Assembly: GCF_963678875.1 (NCBI RefSeq)
Contig: NZ_OY787456.1
Coordinates: 1,054,001-1,118,000, forward strand
From: an uncultured Hyphomonas sp.
GTDB taxonomy: Bacteria > Pseudomonadota > Alphaproteobacteria > Caulobacterales > Hyphomonadaceae
Direction of reading: 5' to 3'
DNA length: 64,000 bases
Positions 1 to 7,914 of the stretch are shown one piece after another. The notes under the pieces are model-generated. The model was not told where the DNA came from, searched no databases, and worked only from the letters and a program-made list of their open reading frames with translations. Position numbers and translations under genes: made by a program. Within the stretch, counting starts at the first letter, position 1; each line of letters starts with the position of its first letter.

Positions 1-3000
1 CCGTCCGGCGTTCCGGCCGCATAGCCGAGCGCGTTCAGTGCTTTCTGGATCGCCTGCACCTGCAGCGGATTGCCCATGTTCCACGGCTGGGCACCGAACC
101 GGCCATTGGCTATGGCGTTCGCGGTGGCCGGTTGCCAGGTCGCCGCGCGGCTGCGGGCCTGGGCTGCGGCTTCCGGCGATACGCGTTCGATCAGTTCGGC
201 AATCTTTGCTGGCGCGCCGCCGTCACCATTGCGGTTGGCGACATCGAACCAGAAGAGGGATTCGGTGAGGTTCGGGCTGATGCCAAGTCCCTGTTCGTAA
301 AGAACGCCGAGATTGTACTGGCTGTCGACGACACCGTATTCAGCCCCCTTGCGGAACCATTCAACCGCACCGGCATAGGTCTGCTCGCCGCCTTCGCCTT
401 CCGCCATGAAGACAGCGAGGTCGTGCATGGCTTTCACATTTCCGCCGATGGCCGCTTTTTCCGTCCATTCGCGCGCGAGGGCGAGATCCTTCGGTACACC
501 AGTGCCGCGCTCATGCAGCTTTGCGAGCGCGTATTGTGCAATGGGCAGGCCCTTCTGCGCCGCCTTGCGCATCAGCGCCGCGCCGTCCGCATAATCGCCG
601 GACGTGAGCTCTTCCTGCGCCATCTGGTACTGGGCGATATAATTGCCCGAAGCTGCGGCGGCCTGAACCGTGACGACCGGTGGAACCGGTGCGTATTGTG
701 CCGGGGCAGGTGGCGTTGCAGGCGCCTCGAACAGGTCTTCTTCGATTGCGGCTGCGGACAGGTCGTCTGAGGCGGCCATTTCCTCTTCGACCGCGAGCGA
801 CGCGGCAGCAGTATCTTCCGAGCTCGGATCGACATAAGTGCTGGCAGGTGTGGCCTGAACCGGCGCTTCCTGCTTGCCGCGGATATAGAGGTAGCCCCCC
901 GCGGCGACGCCTGCGACGGCGACGGCAGAAGCGGCCGCGATGAGGGGCAGGCGGCTGGAGCCACCACCGGCGCTCATCCGCACGACCGGGCGTCCTGAAA
1001 CGCTTGCTTTCTGGACCACCCCTTTGCCGAAGCTCGCTGCCATGGCGGCCTTTCGGGCACGGGTCAGATAGTCGGCGGTGTCTTCGTCCAGCTGTTTGTC
1101 TGCTTCTTCCACAGCTTCCGGTTCAGCCTCGGGCTCGGAAGCGATTTCTGCGTCTGCAGCAGGCGCGGTAGGCAGCTCGATTTCCTCGAACTCCTCGTCA
1201 TCGAAGATATCCGACTCGCGCGCTTCGGTATGAGCCTCGTCGAGGTCTTCCAGGCCGTCCAGCGCTTCGAGGGGATCGTTAAAGTCTTCCTCGATTTCTT
1301 CCGCAAGCAATTCAGCGGCGTCGCCGTCGCTTTCGTCATCCGCTTCCTGCGCTTCTGCTTCTGCTTCCAGCGTGGCGAAGCTCAGCCCTTCGACCGCAGC
1401 CCGGATCGCATCGAAGTCATCCTCGAAGGACTCTGCTGCGTCCGTCTGATGGTCATCTTCCTGATCGGAAGCCCAGGATTCGATTCCGGCCTCAAAAACT
1501 TCCGTGTCGTCTTCTTCGACAGTCAGGTCTTCAGTGTAGTCTTCTTCCGTTTCGAATGCGACGCCGCTATCGTCCTCGGAGGGTTCCAGCGACGGCTCAT
1601 TGATTTCCGTTTCCTGTGCATCGTCGGATGGCGGGGCCTGTTCCGCGTCAGGCAGGGCGACGGCCGGCTCCACGTCCGCGACCGCCTCATCTTCCAGGTC
1701 GAGATCAGCAAAGGCTTCGAATGTGTCGAAATCATCAATGCTGCCGAAGTCAGTCGGGCTGTCGAACGCTTCGAACTGGTTGTCAGAGAAAGGATCGTCG
1801 TCGATCCCGGCCAGGCTGGCCGGGACGCTGTCGAGTTCAACCGGCGCGCCGGGTGGCGGCGTATTTTCTTCCAGGCCTTCGAGGCGCGCGGCCAGCATCG
1901 CAATAGCTTTCTGGACCGGCGACAGGGACTCGTTGGCCTGCGACTGCATCTGCTCCAGCCGTTCGGTAACGCCTGAAAGCGCGTCGGACAGGCGGGCGTC
2001 AGCCTTCTTGCGGTTTTCATCCACCTGTTCGGCGAGCGTTTTGATGGCCTCGTTCTGGCGGAGCTGCAGCCGGTTGTTGGCGGCCGCGACCTGATCGCCG
2101 ATTTGCTCGATGGCTTCGGCACTGCGTGCTTCACTGTCATTGACCCGCTGGGTCAGGTCTTCAGCCAGTTCATCGATCCGGTCACTGACCGTTTTGCCCA
2201 GGCGCTCGATCTCTTCGCGAACTGCTTCGCTGGTGGCGGCATCGCTGCGTTCCTCGACTTCCCGCAGGCGGGAGTCGAATGTGTCGTTCAGTGCGCCGAC
2301 CTGTTCGGACACCTTCTCGATGGCGCTGGCCTGGCGTTCTTCACTGGCTTCCAGCCGCTCCTGCACGCTGCCGAGCGTTTCTTTCATTTCGTTTACGGCG
2401 TCTTCGTCTGCGCCCGCCGCCGCGCGAGCGATTTCCTCGGCCAGTTCCTGGCGAACAGAATCCACGGTTTCACGAACAGACGTCATCATGTCTTCGAAGC
2501 GGGCTTCGAATTCCGAGCGCAGCCGGCCGGCCAGATCCGGATCCATCTTGCTGGCGACATCGCCGATGCGTTCATCGAGGCTGGAAACGGACGTTTCGAG
2601 ATTCTTCAGCGCCGAGTCCGTGGTGGTTTCCGCGAGCGTCAAGCGATTCTGGATCTGGTCGAAACGCATGTCCAGGGAATCAAGCGCGCTGGAGACGTCG
2701 GTCTCGATGGCCTCCACGCGCGTTTCGGTCGCTTCGAGCCGTTCTTCGCGTTCGCTGAGCGCGGCGAGGCGTTCCTGCACTTCTGTTTCCAGACCCTCGA
2801 CGCGTTCGGAAACCTGCCGGGCAACACCAGCCGCGCGAAGGGCGGCCTGCTCAATACCCTGCTTGACCTGTTCGGCGGTCTCGGTCCGGTTGGTCTCGAC
2901 CCGCGTTTCCATAGCCTCGACGCGTTCGATAATGTCCATGAAGCCGGACTCGACCCGGCCCTTGATGGCCTGAGTTTCCTGGCCAGCGAGTTCATTCTCT

Positions 3001-3494
3001 TCGTAGACATGGCTGGCGAGTTTGCCGAGCGCGCTTTCGAGCGCCTTCAGGGCCTCAAGGTTTTCCTTCTGGGAATCTTCCTCTTCCAGCCGGCGGACTT
3101 TTTGTTTCAGGGCGTCATGCGTTTCACGCAGCTGGTCGATCACGCCTTCTACATGGCCGGCGATCGCTGCAGTGGTCTGCTGTGTATCTTCAAGACGGCC
3201 CACCAGGTCGTGGATGGCGTCGTCCATGCCGGTGATGGCCATGGCGGAACGTGCCTCGGTCGCTTCGATCCGCCGGGTCAGGCGTTCGAGCGCTTCGTCC
3301 GTGGCATTGGGACGAGGGCGGCGCATGCCAGCGGGGGCTGCGACTTCGTTTGGCTGGCGGCCCTCTGCAGGGGTTTTCATCAGCCGGTCGAGGTATTCGC
3401 CAAGGGTCAGCCCCTCCGAACGGGCGGCCTCCCGTGCGGCTTCGCGGGCGCGCTGGTCGATACCTTTTGCGGCCTCTGTGCCTGACTGACTCAT
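1..3494 (-). CDS. podJ: PodJ-like polar localization protein, partial (3' end beyond window)
   Basis: The reading frame is open from an ATG at 3494 to the left edge, about 1164 residues, and continues outside. Residues about 1-560 are a long, heptad-rich cytoplasmic coiled coil. Residues about 570-830 are acidic and low in complexity. A single membrane segment (LIAAASAVAVAGVAAGGYLY) lies near residue 855, followed by Sel1-type repeats (residues about 945-1110) and the start of a peptidoglycan-binding domain. This is the order seen in Caulobacter PodJ, a 974-residue pole-organizing factor, so this one is longer. Of two in-frame ATGs (3500, 3494) the second is preferred because AGGAG lies 7 bases upstream. 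The upstream region has a CtrA-type box and a GANTC site. PodJ itself is inferred from architecture; a generic Sel1/coiled-coil protein is the alternative. Confidence 0.8.
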   Translation of the reverse strand, partial: MSQSGTEAAKGIDQRAREAAREAARSEGLTLGEYLDRLMKTPAEGRQPNEVAAPAGMRRPRPNATDEALERLTRRIEATEARSAMAITGMDDAIHDLVGRLEDTQQTTAAIAGHVEGVIDQLRETHDALKQKVRRLEEEDSQKENLEALKALESALGKLASHVYEENELAGQETQAIKGRVESGFMDIIERVEAMETRVETNRTETAEQVKQGIEQAALRAAGVARQVSERVEGLETEVQERLAALSEREERLEATETRVEAIETDVSSALDSLDMRFDQIQNRLTLAETTTDSALKNLETSVSSLDERIGDVASKMDPDLAGRLRSEFEARFEDMMTSVRETVDSVRQELAEEIARAAAGADEDAVNEMKETLGSVQERLEASEERQASAIEKVSEQVGALNDTFDSRLREVEERSDAATSEAVREEIERLGKTVSDRIDELAEDLTQRVNDSEARSAEAIEQIGDQVAAANNRLQLRQNEAIKTLAEQVDENRKKADARLSDALSGVTERLEQMQSQANESLSPVQKAIAMLAARLEGLEENTPPPGAPVELDSVPASLAGIDDDPFSDNQFEAFDSPTDFGSIDDFDTFEAFADLDLEDEAVADVEPAVALPDAEQAPPSDDAQETEINEPSLEPSEDDSGVAFETEEDYTEDLTVEEDDTEVFEAGIESWASDQEDDHQTDAAESFEDDFDAIRAAVEGLSFATLEAEAEAQEADDESDGDAAELLAEEIEEDFNDPLEALDGLEDLDEAHTEARESDIFDDEEFEEIELPTAPAADAEIASEPEAEPEAVEEADKQLDEDTADYLTRARKAAMAASFGKGVVQKASVSGRPVVRMSAGGGSSRLPLIAAASAVAVAGVAAGGYLYIRGKQEAPVQATPASTYVDPSSEDTAAASLAVEEEMAASDDLSAAAIEEDLFEAPATPPAPAQYAPVPPVVTVQAAAASGNYIAQYQMAQEELTSGDYADGAALMRKAAQKGLPIAQYALAKLHERGTGVPKDLALAREWTEKAAIGGNVKAMHDLAVFMAEGEGGEQTYAGAVEWFRKGAEYGVVDSQYNLGVLYEQGLGISPNLTESLFWFDVANRNGDGGAPAKIAELIERVSPEAAAQARSRAATWQPATANAIANGRFGAQPWNMGNPLQVQAIQKALNALGYAAGTPD

Positions 3495-3584
3495 CCCCAT
3501 ACTCCTGACAGCCAACCCGCCCGCATCGGTTAACGAAACGGGCAGATTCATTCATTTTCCCACTGTTTGATGGCAGGTGCCGTC

Positions 3585-3599
3585 TTAAGGGGAGGTTAA
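3585..3599. promoter_or_regulatory. CtrA-type binding box TTAA-N7-TTAA
   Basis: A perfect TTAA-GGGGAGG-TTAA lies 91 bases upstream of the podJ-like start. TTAA-N7-TTAA is the established consensus of the alphaproteobacterial cell-cycle regulator CtrA. A GANTC (CcrM methylation type) site, GATTC, sits at 3545-3549 between the box and the gene. Binding is inferred from sequence only. Confidence 0.6.
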
Positions 3600-3607
3600 A
3601 GGTAAAG

Positions 3608-3651
3608 ATTTCCGATTAATCTGATAACGGTGGGGTAATTTCCGATTAATC
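3608..3651. repeat. 14-bp direct repeat, two copies 30 bp apart
   Basis: ATTTCCGATTAATC occurs at 3608-3621 and again at 3638-3651. The second copy extends into a perfect 12-bp palindrome, CCGATTAATCGG (3642-3653). The 30-bp period places both copies on nearly the same helix face, as for a cooperative operator. It lies between the divergent podJ-like and merR genes. No known regulator is recognised. Confidence 0.6.
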
Positions 3652-3687
3652 GGCGAATAAGGCCTCCGTGACGCAAAATTTATTCGG

Positions 3688-3713
3688 ACCTTACGTTGAC
3701 GTTCGCGTAAGGT
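3688..3713. promoter_or_regulatory. Putative MerR/LiuR-type operator upstream of merR
   Basis: A near palindrome has arms ACCTTACG and CGTAAGGT. Inside it TTGACGTTCGCGTAAG (3696-3711) resembles the LiuR-type consensus of TTTACG and CGTAAA half sites separated by 4 bases. A closely similar box precedes the acyl-CoA dehydrogenase gene at 6306. It ends 18 bases before the merR start, so autoregulation is likely. Confidence 0.5.
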
Positions 3714-3731
3714 TTGATCTAAGTTGACCCT

Positions 3732-4211
3732 ATGTCACACAAACATTCCTCGATTTCCGCTGCAGATTCCCGCACTTACACGATCTCTGAACTCGCCCGG
3801 GAGTTCGGGGTGACACCGCGGGCCCTGCGTTTCTATGAAGACAAAGACATGCTGCACCCGGCGCGTGACGGCATGATGCGGGTCTATTCGAACCGTGACC
3901 GCGCGCGGCTGACGATCATCGTCCGCCTGAAGCGTCTCGGTCTGCCGCTGGCCGACATCCGCGAGATCCTTGATCTCTACGCGCTGAATGACGGCAAGCG
4001 GGCGCAGACGCGCATGATGCTGGAGAAATTCCGCAAGCAGGTGAAGGAGCTTGAGATCCAGCGCGAAGATATCGACACCGCGCTCGGCGAACTCCGCAAA
4101 GGCATTGTCTGGCTGGAAGGCCTCGTCGACCAGGTCGGTCCGACCGAAGAAGGCAAGCGTCAGGCCGCCGCTTACGAGGCTGTGGCACGTCGTCAGCTTG
4201 ACGAAGTCTGA
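3732..4211 (+). CDS. MerR-family transcriptional regulator of the fatty-acid degradation block
   Basis: The 159-residue protein has an N-terminal MerR winged helix-turn-helix (about residues 16-85; YTISELAREFGVTPRALRFY is the signature start). A helical dimerisation segment of about residues 95-135 follows. There is no cysteine-rich metal-binding tail, so a metal sensor is unlikely. It stands next to acyl-CoA dehydrogenase genes and its upstream palindrome recurs before the second of them, which fits LiuR-like regulators of branched-chain or fatty acyl-CoA catabolism. No Shine-Dalgarno is visible before the ATG; a leaderless transcript is possible. Family assignment is firm, effector and regulon are inferred. 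Confidence 0.85.
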   Translation: MSHKHSSISAADSRTYTISELAREFGVTPRALRFYEDKDMLHPARDGMMRVYSNRDRARLTIIVRLKRLGLPLADIREILDLYALNDGKRAQTRMMLEKFRKQVKELEIQREDIDTALGELRKGIVWLEGLVDQVGPTEEGKRQAAAYEAVARRQLDEV

Positions 4212-4218
4212 TATGTAA

Positions 4219-4286
4219 GGCGGGTTTCCGCCATATTAGAAAGACCTTTCCAGAAGGGCGCGCTACGAAAGTGGTAGTCGCCCTTC
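4219..4286 (+). other. Two hairpins between merR and fadE-like gene
   Basis: A small stem GGCGG/CCGCC (4219-4232) follows the merR stop. A longer stem GAAGGGCG/CGCCCTTC (4253-4260 with 4279-4286), with an inner CTAC/GTAG pairing, comes next. Neither is followed by a T run, so they may be weak terminators or leader structures of the next gene. Confidence 0.35.
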
Positions 4287-4308
4287 ACGCTTTAAAGGAC
4301 ATGCTCAA

Positions 4309-6090
4309 ATGCCTCGTTACGACGCCCCCATTCGCGATATGCGCTTCATTCTTCAGGAGGTGCTTCAGATCCAGAATTATTCGAACCTGCCGGGTTTCGA
4401 GGAAGTGACGCCGGATCTGGTCAATGCGATTCTCGAGGAAGGCGGCAAGTTTGCGAAGGAAGTTCTGTACCCGCTGAACGCTGTCGGTGATCGTCAGGGC
4501 TGTGTCCGCAACGATGACGCGAGCGTAAAGACGCCGGATGGTTTCCCGGATGCCTACAAGCAGCTGGTCGAAGGCGGCTGGCCGCTGCTCTCCGTCGATC
4601 CGGAAATGGGCGGGCAGGGCCTGCCGCATGTCGTGAACATCGCCTGGACCGAGATGGTGTCGTCCTCGAACATGGCCTTCGGGATGTATCCGGGCCTGAC
4701 CCATGGCGCGTTTCAGGCGCTGATGGCTGGCGGGTCTGACGAACTGAAAGCCAAGTACGGCCCGAAAATGGCGTCGGCCGAATGGGCTGGGACGATGAAC
4801 CTGACAGAGCCGCAATGCGGCACCGATCTCGGCATGATCAAGACCAAAGCGGTGCCCCAGCCTGACGGCACCTACAAGATTACCGGCCAGAAGATCTGGA
4901 TTTCCGGCGGCGAGCAGGACCTGACCGATAACATCATCCATCTCGTGCTGGCTCGCATCGAAGGCGGACCGGAAGGCATCAAGGGCATCTCGCTGTTCCT
5001 GGTGCCGAAATACATGGTGGGCGAAGATGGCTCCATCGGCGAGCGCAACGCCTGTTCCTGCGGCGGTCTCGAAGAGAAGATGGGTATCCACGGTAATGCG
5101 ACTTGCGTGATGAACTATGACGGTGCGACCGGCTTCCTCGTTGGCGAGGAGCACAAGGGCATGCGCACCATGTTCGTCATGATGAACGAAGCGCGTCTCG
5201 GCGTCGGCCTGCAAGGCCTGTCGCAAGCAGAACTCGCCTATCAGAACGCCGCTGATTTTGCGTGCGATCGCGTTCAGGGCCGTTCGCTGACCGGCGCGCA
5301 GTCTCCTGACCAGCCGGCGGATCCGATCATCGTGCACCCGGATGTCCGCCGCATGCTGTTGGACCAGAAGGCATTCATTGAAGGCGCTCGCTGCTTCACC
5401 TACTGGACAGCCTTCCAGGCTGACCTCCAGCACAAGGCACAGGAAGACGACGTTCGCGAAAAGTCTTCAGACTATATGGCGCTGCTGACCCCGGTGGTGA
5501 AAGCCTATCTGACCCACAAGGGTTATGAGGGCGCAAACTGGGCCCTGCAGCTGCATGGCGGGTCCGGCTTCACGCGTGAATGGGGCATGGAGCAGATCGT
5601 CCGCGATTGCCGGATCACCACGATCTATGAAGGCACTAACGGCGTTCAGGCGCTGGACCTGGTTGGCCGCAAGCTGGCCGCAAATGGCGGACGCGCGGTG
5701 TTCTCGTTCTTCTCTGAAATCGATGAATTCGTTTCAGCGAACGAGGGCAATGAAGAGATGGCGGTGTTTGTCGAGGGCCTCCAGAAGATCAAGGCCGAGC
5801 TGCAGGAAGGCACGATGTGGCTGATGCAGAACGGCATGTCGGACTTCAACAATGCCGGTGCCTCCAGCCACGACTACCTGCACCTGTTCGGCCTGACCGC
5901 GCTTGCCTACATGTGGGCCCGGATGGCGAAGATCTCGCTGGACAACAAGGGCAAGGAGCCCTTCTACGAGCAGAAACTGGCAACCGGCCGCTACTTCGTG
6001 GAGCGCCTCTTGCCCGACGGCGCAGCGCATCTCGCAAAAGTGAAGACCGGTGCCGCGCCACTGATGAGTCTCGAAGCTGACGCCTTCTGA
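4309..6090 (+). CDS. Acyl-CoA dehydrogenase, long FadE/DmdC-like type
   Basis: The 593-residue FAD-dependent enzyme oxidises acyl-CoA to trans-2-enoyl-CoA, the first step of beta-oxidation. Its N-terminus (YDAPIRDMRFILQEVL) and length are typical of the long acyl-CoA dehydrogenases with an extra C-terminal domain, which include 3-methylmercaptopropionyl-CoA dehydrogenase DmdC. The FAD-site motif MNLTEPQCGTDLG is present. The likely catalytic base is Glu441 in YEGTNG, the medium-chain-type position. The ATG has AAAGGA 9 bases upstream. It lies downstream of merR and upstream of a second dehydrogenase. Substrate cannot be read from sequence: medium or long chain acyl-CoA or methylmercaptopropionyl-CoA are all possible. 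Confidence 0.9.
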   Translation: MPRYDAPIRDMRFILQEVLQIQNYSNLPGFEEVTPDLVNAILEEGGKFAKEVLYPLNAVGDRQGCVRNDDASVKTPDGFPDAYKQLVEGGWPLLSVDPEMGGQGLPHVVNIAWTEMVSSSNMAFGMYPGLTHGAFQALMAGGSDELKAKYGPKMASAEWAGTMNLTEPQCGTDLGMIKTKAVPQPDGTYKITGQKIWISGGEQDLTDNIIHLVLARIEGGPEGIKGISLFLVPKYMVGEDGSIGERNACSCGGLEEKMGIHGNATCVMNYDGATGFLVGEEHKGMRTMFVMMNEARLGVGLQGLSQAELAYQNAADFACDRVQGRSLTGAQSPDQPADPIIVHPDVRRMLLDQKAFIEGARCFTYWTAFQADLQHKAQEDDVREKSSDYMALLTPVVKAYLTHKGYEGANWALQLHGGSGFTREWGMEQIVRDCRITTIYEGTNGVQALDLVGRKLAANGGRAVFSFFSEIDEFVSANEGNEEMAVFVEGLQKIKAELQEGTMWLMQNGMSDFNNAGASSHDYLHLFGLTALAYMWARMAKISLDNKGKEPFYEQKLATGRYFVERLLPDGAAHLAKVKTGAAPLMSLEADAF

Positions 6091-6130
6091 GGCGAATTTT
6101 TCCTGATTTTGATTGTCTCGGGGTTGTCGA

Positions 6131-6149
6131 GGGAGTGTGTTACACTCCC
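6131..6149 (+). other. Perfect 8-bp stem-loop after the FadE-like gene
   Basis: GGGAGTGT (6131-6138), loop GTT, ACACTCCC (6142-6149). It lies 40 bases after the dehydrogenase stop. It lacks a T run, so it is not a canonical intrinsic terminator; it may protect the 3' end or bind a regulator. Confidence 0.45.
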
Positions 6150-6238
6150 GGCGGCTGCCTGCGGCAAAATTTTCCCTGAAACAGCGCATATCTGACGCCG
6201 GGGAAGGTCTGGGAAAAACCAGGGTGGGCGGCTACATG

Positions 6239-6254
6239 TTTACGTGAACGTAAG
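6239..6254. promoter_or_regulatory. Putative MerR/LiuR-type operator upstream of the beta-oxidation operon
   Basis: TTTACGTGAACGTAAG, an inverted repeat with TTTACG and CGTAAG half sites and a 4-base centre. It lies 51 bases before the start at 6306. It shares half sites and spacing with the box upstream of merR (3696-3711), so the MerR protein encoded at 3732-4211 is the natural candidate to bind here. Confidence 0.55.
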
Positions 6255-6305
6255 CGGCAATTGCCCGCTTGCTCACTATATTCAGAGAAAAGCCGGAGAC
6301 CGAAC

Positions 6306-7472
6306 ATGCAACAGAGCCCGCTCAACGTACCCAAGGCCGCCTGGCGGCAGGATGAGGAGCTCGACATTTTCTCCGATGCGGTTGGCCAGTTCTTCGAGAA
6401 GGAATGCGCCCCGCACGTGCCGGAATGGCGCAAGGCTGGCATCGTACCGAAGGAGATCTGGAAGAAAGCGGGCGAAATGGGCCTGCTGGGTGCATCGGTT
6501 CCGGAAGAATATGGCGGTGCGGGCGGTGACTTCCGCCACGAAGCGATCATCATCGAACAGCAGCAGTGGAAGGGCATCGACGGTTTCGGCATCACGCTGC
6601 ACAACGCCATCATCGCCCCATACATCACGGCCTATGGCACCGAAGAGCAGAAGCGCCGCTGGCTGCCGGGCATCTGTTCCGGCGACATCGTCACGGCCAT
6701 CGCGATGACAGAGCCGGGCGCCGGGTCAGACCTTCAGGGCATGAAGACGACCGCCAAGCGTGATGGCGACGAATATGTCATCAACGGCTCGAAGACTTTC
6801 ATTTCAAACGGCCAGACGGCCAATCTCGTCCTGCTCTGCGTCAAGACTGACCCGAGCCAGGGGGCGAAAGGCATTTCCATTATCGGCGTCGAGACGGAGA
6901 ACCTGGAAGGGTTCCGCCGTGGCCGGAACCTGGAGAAGGTCGGCCAGCACGCTGCCGACACCTCTGAACTGTTTTTCGACGATGTCCGCGTGCCGGCTTC
7001 CAATCTCCTCGGTGAAATGGAGGGCAAAGGCTTCATTCAGCTGATGCAGAAACTGCCGCAGGAGCGCCACATCATCGGCCTTCAGGGCGTCGGCATGATT
7101 GAGCGCGCAATTCATGAGACGGTCGATTACGTCAAGAACCGCAAGGCGTTCGGCGGAACGATCTTCGATTTCCAGAACACCCAGTTCAAGCTGGCTGAAT
7201 GCAAGACCGAGGCGACTGTTGCCAAAGTGTTTGCCGATCACTGTACTGAGCTTCTTCTTAAGGAAGAACTTGATGCGGCAACGGCTTCCATGTCGAAATA
7301 CTGGATCAGTGACCTGCAGTGCAAGATCATCGACGAATGCCTGCAGCTTCACGGCGGCTTCGGCTACATGGACGAGTATCCGATCGCCCAGATGTATGCG
7401 GATGCGCGTGTCCAGCGCATCTATGGCGGCGCCAATGAAGTCATGAAAATGCTGATCGCGAGAACGCTCTAG
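6306..7472 (+). CDS. Acyl-CoA dehydrogenase, long-chain (LCAD/IVD-like catalytic arrangement)
   Basis: The 388-residue FAD enzyme starts at the ATG at 6306, with GGAG 7 bases upstream. The FAD and substrate motif AMTEPGAGSDLQGMKT is intact. The C-terminal position that carries the catalytic Glu in medium-chain enzymes is Gly374 (IYGGANEV), while Glu253 in LPQER occupies the alternative helix position used by long-chain and isovaleryl-CoA dehydrogenases. It is therefore a functional enzyme of that branch. It heads a compact five-gene operon ending at 12061, downstream of a putative MerR operator. Chain length or a branched substrate such as isovaleryl-CoA is not decided by sequence. Confidence 0.92.
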   Translation: MQQSPLNVPKAAWRQDEELDIFSDAVGQFFEKECAPHVPEWRKAGIVPKEIWKKAGEMGLLGASVPEEYGGAGGDFRHEAIIIEQQQWKGIDGFGITLHNAIIAPYITAYGTEEQKRRWLPGICSGDIVTAIAMTEPGAGSDLQGMKTTAKRDGDEYVINGSKTFISNGQTANLVLLCVKTDPSQGAKGISIIGVETENLEGFRRGRNLEKVGQHAADTSELFFDDVRVPASNLLGEMEGKGFIQLMQKLPQERHIIGLQGVGMIERAIHETVDYVKNRKAFGGTIFDFQNTQFKLAECKTEATVAKVFADHCTELLLKEELDAATASMSKYWISDLQCKIIDECLQLHGGFGYMDEYPIAQMYADARVQRIYGGANEVMKMLIARTL

Positions 7473-7478
7473 TCTGAC

Positions 7479-7913
7479 ATGCCTGACAGCCATCTCATTC
7501 GTGATGTCTTTCCAACGCCAAGCCCGAGTTCAACCTCGCTTGGTTTCGAGCTTCTCGCGCTCGACATGAAGGAACTGACGACACGAGTGCGTTTCGAAGG
7601 CCGGCCGGAATTCTGCAATCCGGCCGGTGTCATCCAGGGCGGGTATCTCGTCGCCATGATGGATGATACAATTGGAATGTTAGCCGGTATGAAAGCCGGC
7701 AAGGCGAAACTGCCCTCGACGGTGGATCTGCATACGCATTTCCTTCGTCCGGTTCGCAAGGGCGCCATCGAAGTGGTGGCGCGTCTGCGCAATGTCGGCA
7801 GGGCGATGCTGTTCGCCGAAGCGGAACTTTACGATTCCCGCGGCAAGGAAGCTGCCCGTTCCACCGCGAGTCTCACCTTGAACCCGGTCCTGAAGCCGGC
7901 CAGGGAGGGGTAA
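7479..7913 (+). CDS. PaaI-type hotdog-fold thioesterase
   Basis: The 144-residue single hotdog domain carries the PaaI-family signature FCNPAGVIQGGYLVAMMDDT (around residues 45-64), whose Asn and Asp/Glu-type residues act in acyl-CoA hydrolysis. The C-terminal strands (LHTHFLRPVRKGAIEVVARL) are also typical. It starts 6 bases after the dehydrogenase stop and ends 1 base before the next gene, so it is translationally linked. In a beta-oxidation operon it probably releases CoA from slow or dead-end acyl-CoA intermediates. The family is secure, the substrate is inferred. Confidence 0.85.
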   Translation: MPDSHLIRDVFPTPSPSSTSLGFELLALDMKELTTRVRFEGRPEFCNPAGVIQGGYLVAMMDDTIGMLAGMKAGKAKLPSTVDLHTHFLRPVRKGAIEVVARLRNVGRAMLFAEAELYDSRGKEAARSTASLTLNPVLKPAREG

Positions 7914-7914
7914 A

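Noticed and set aside
2103..3485. Plus-strand open frame of 460 codons
   Set aside because: Lies opposite the podJ-like gene; a Phe/Leu-rich antisense translation of a Glu-rich coiled coil.
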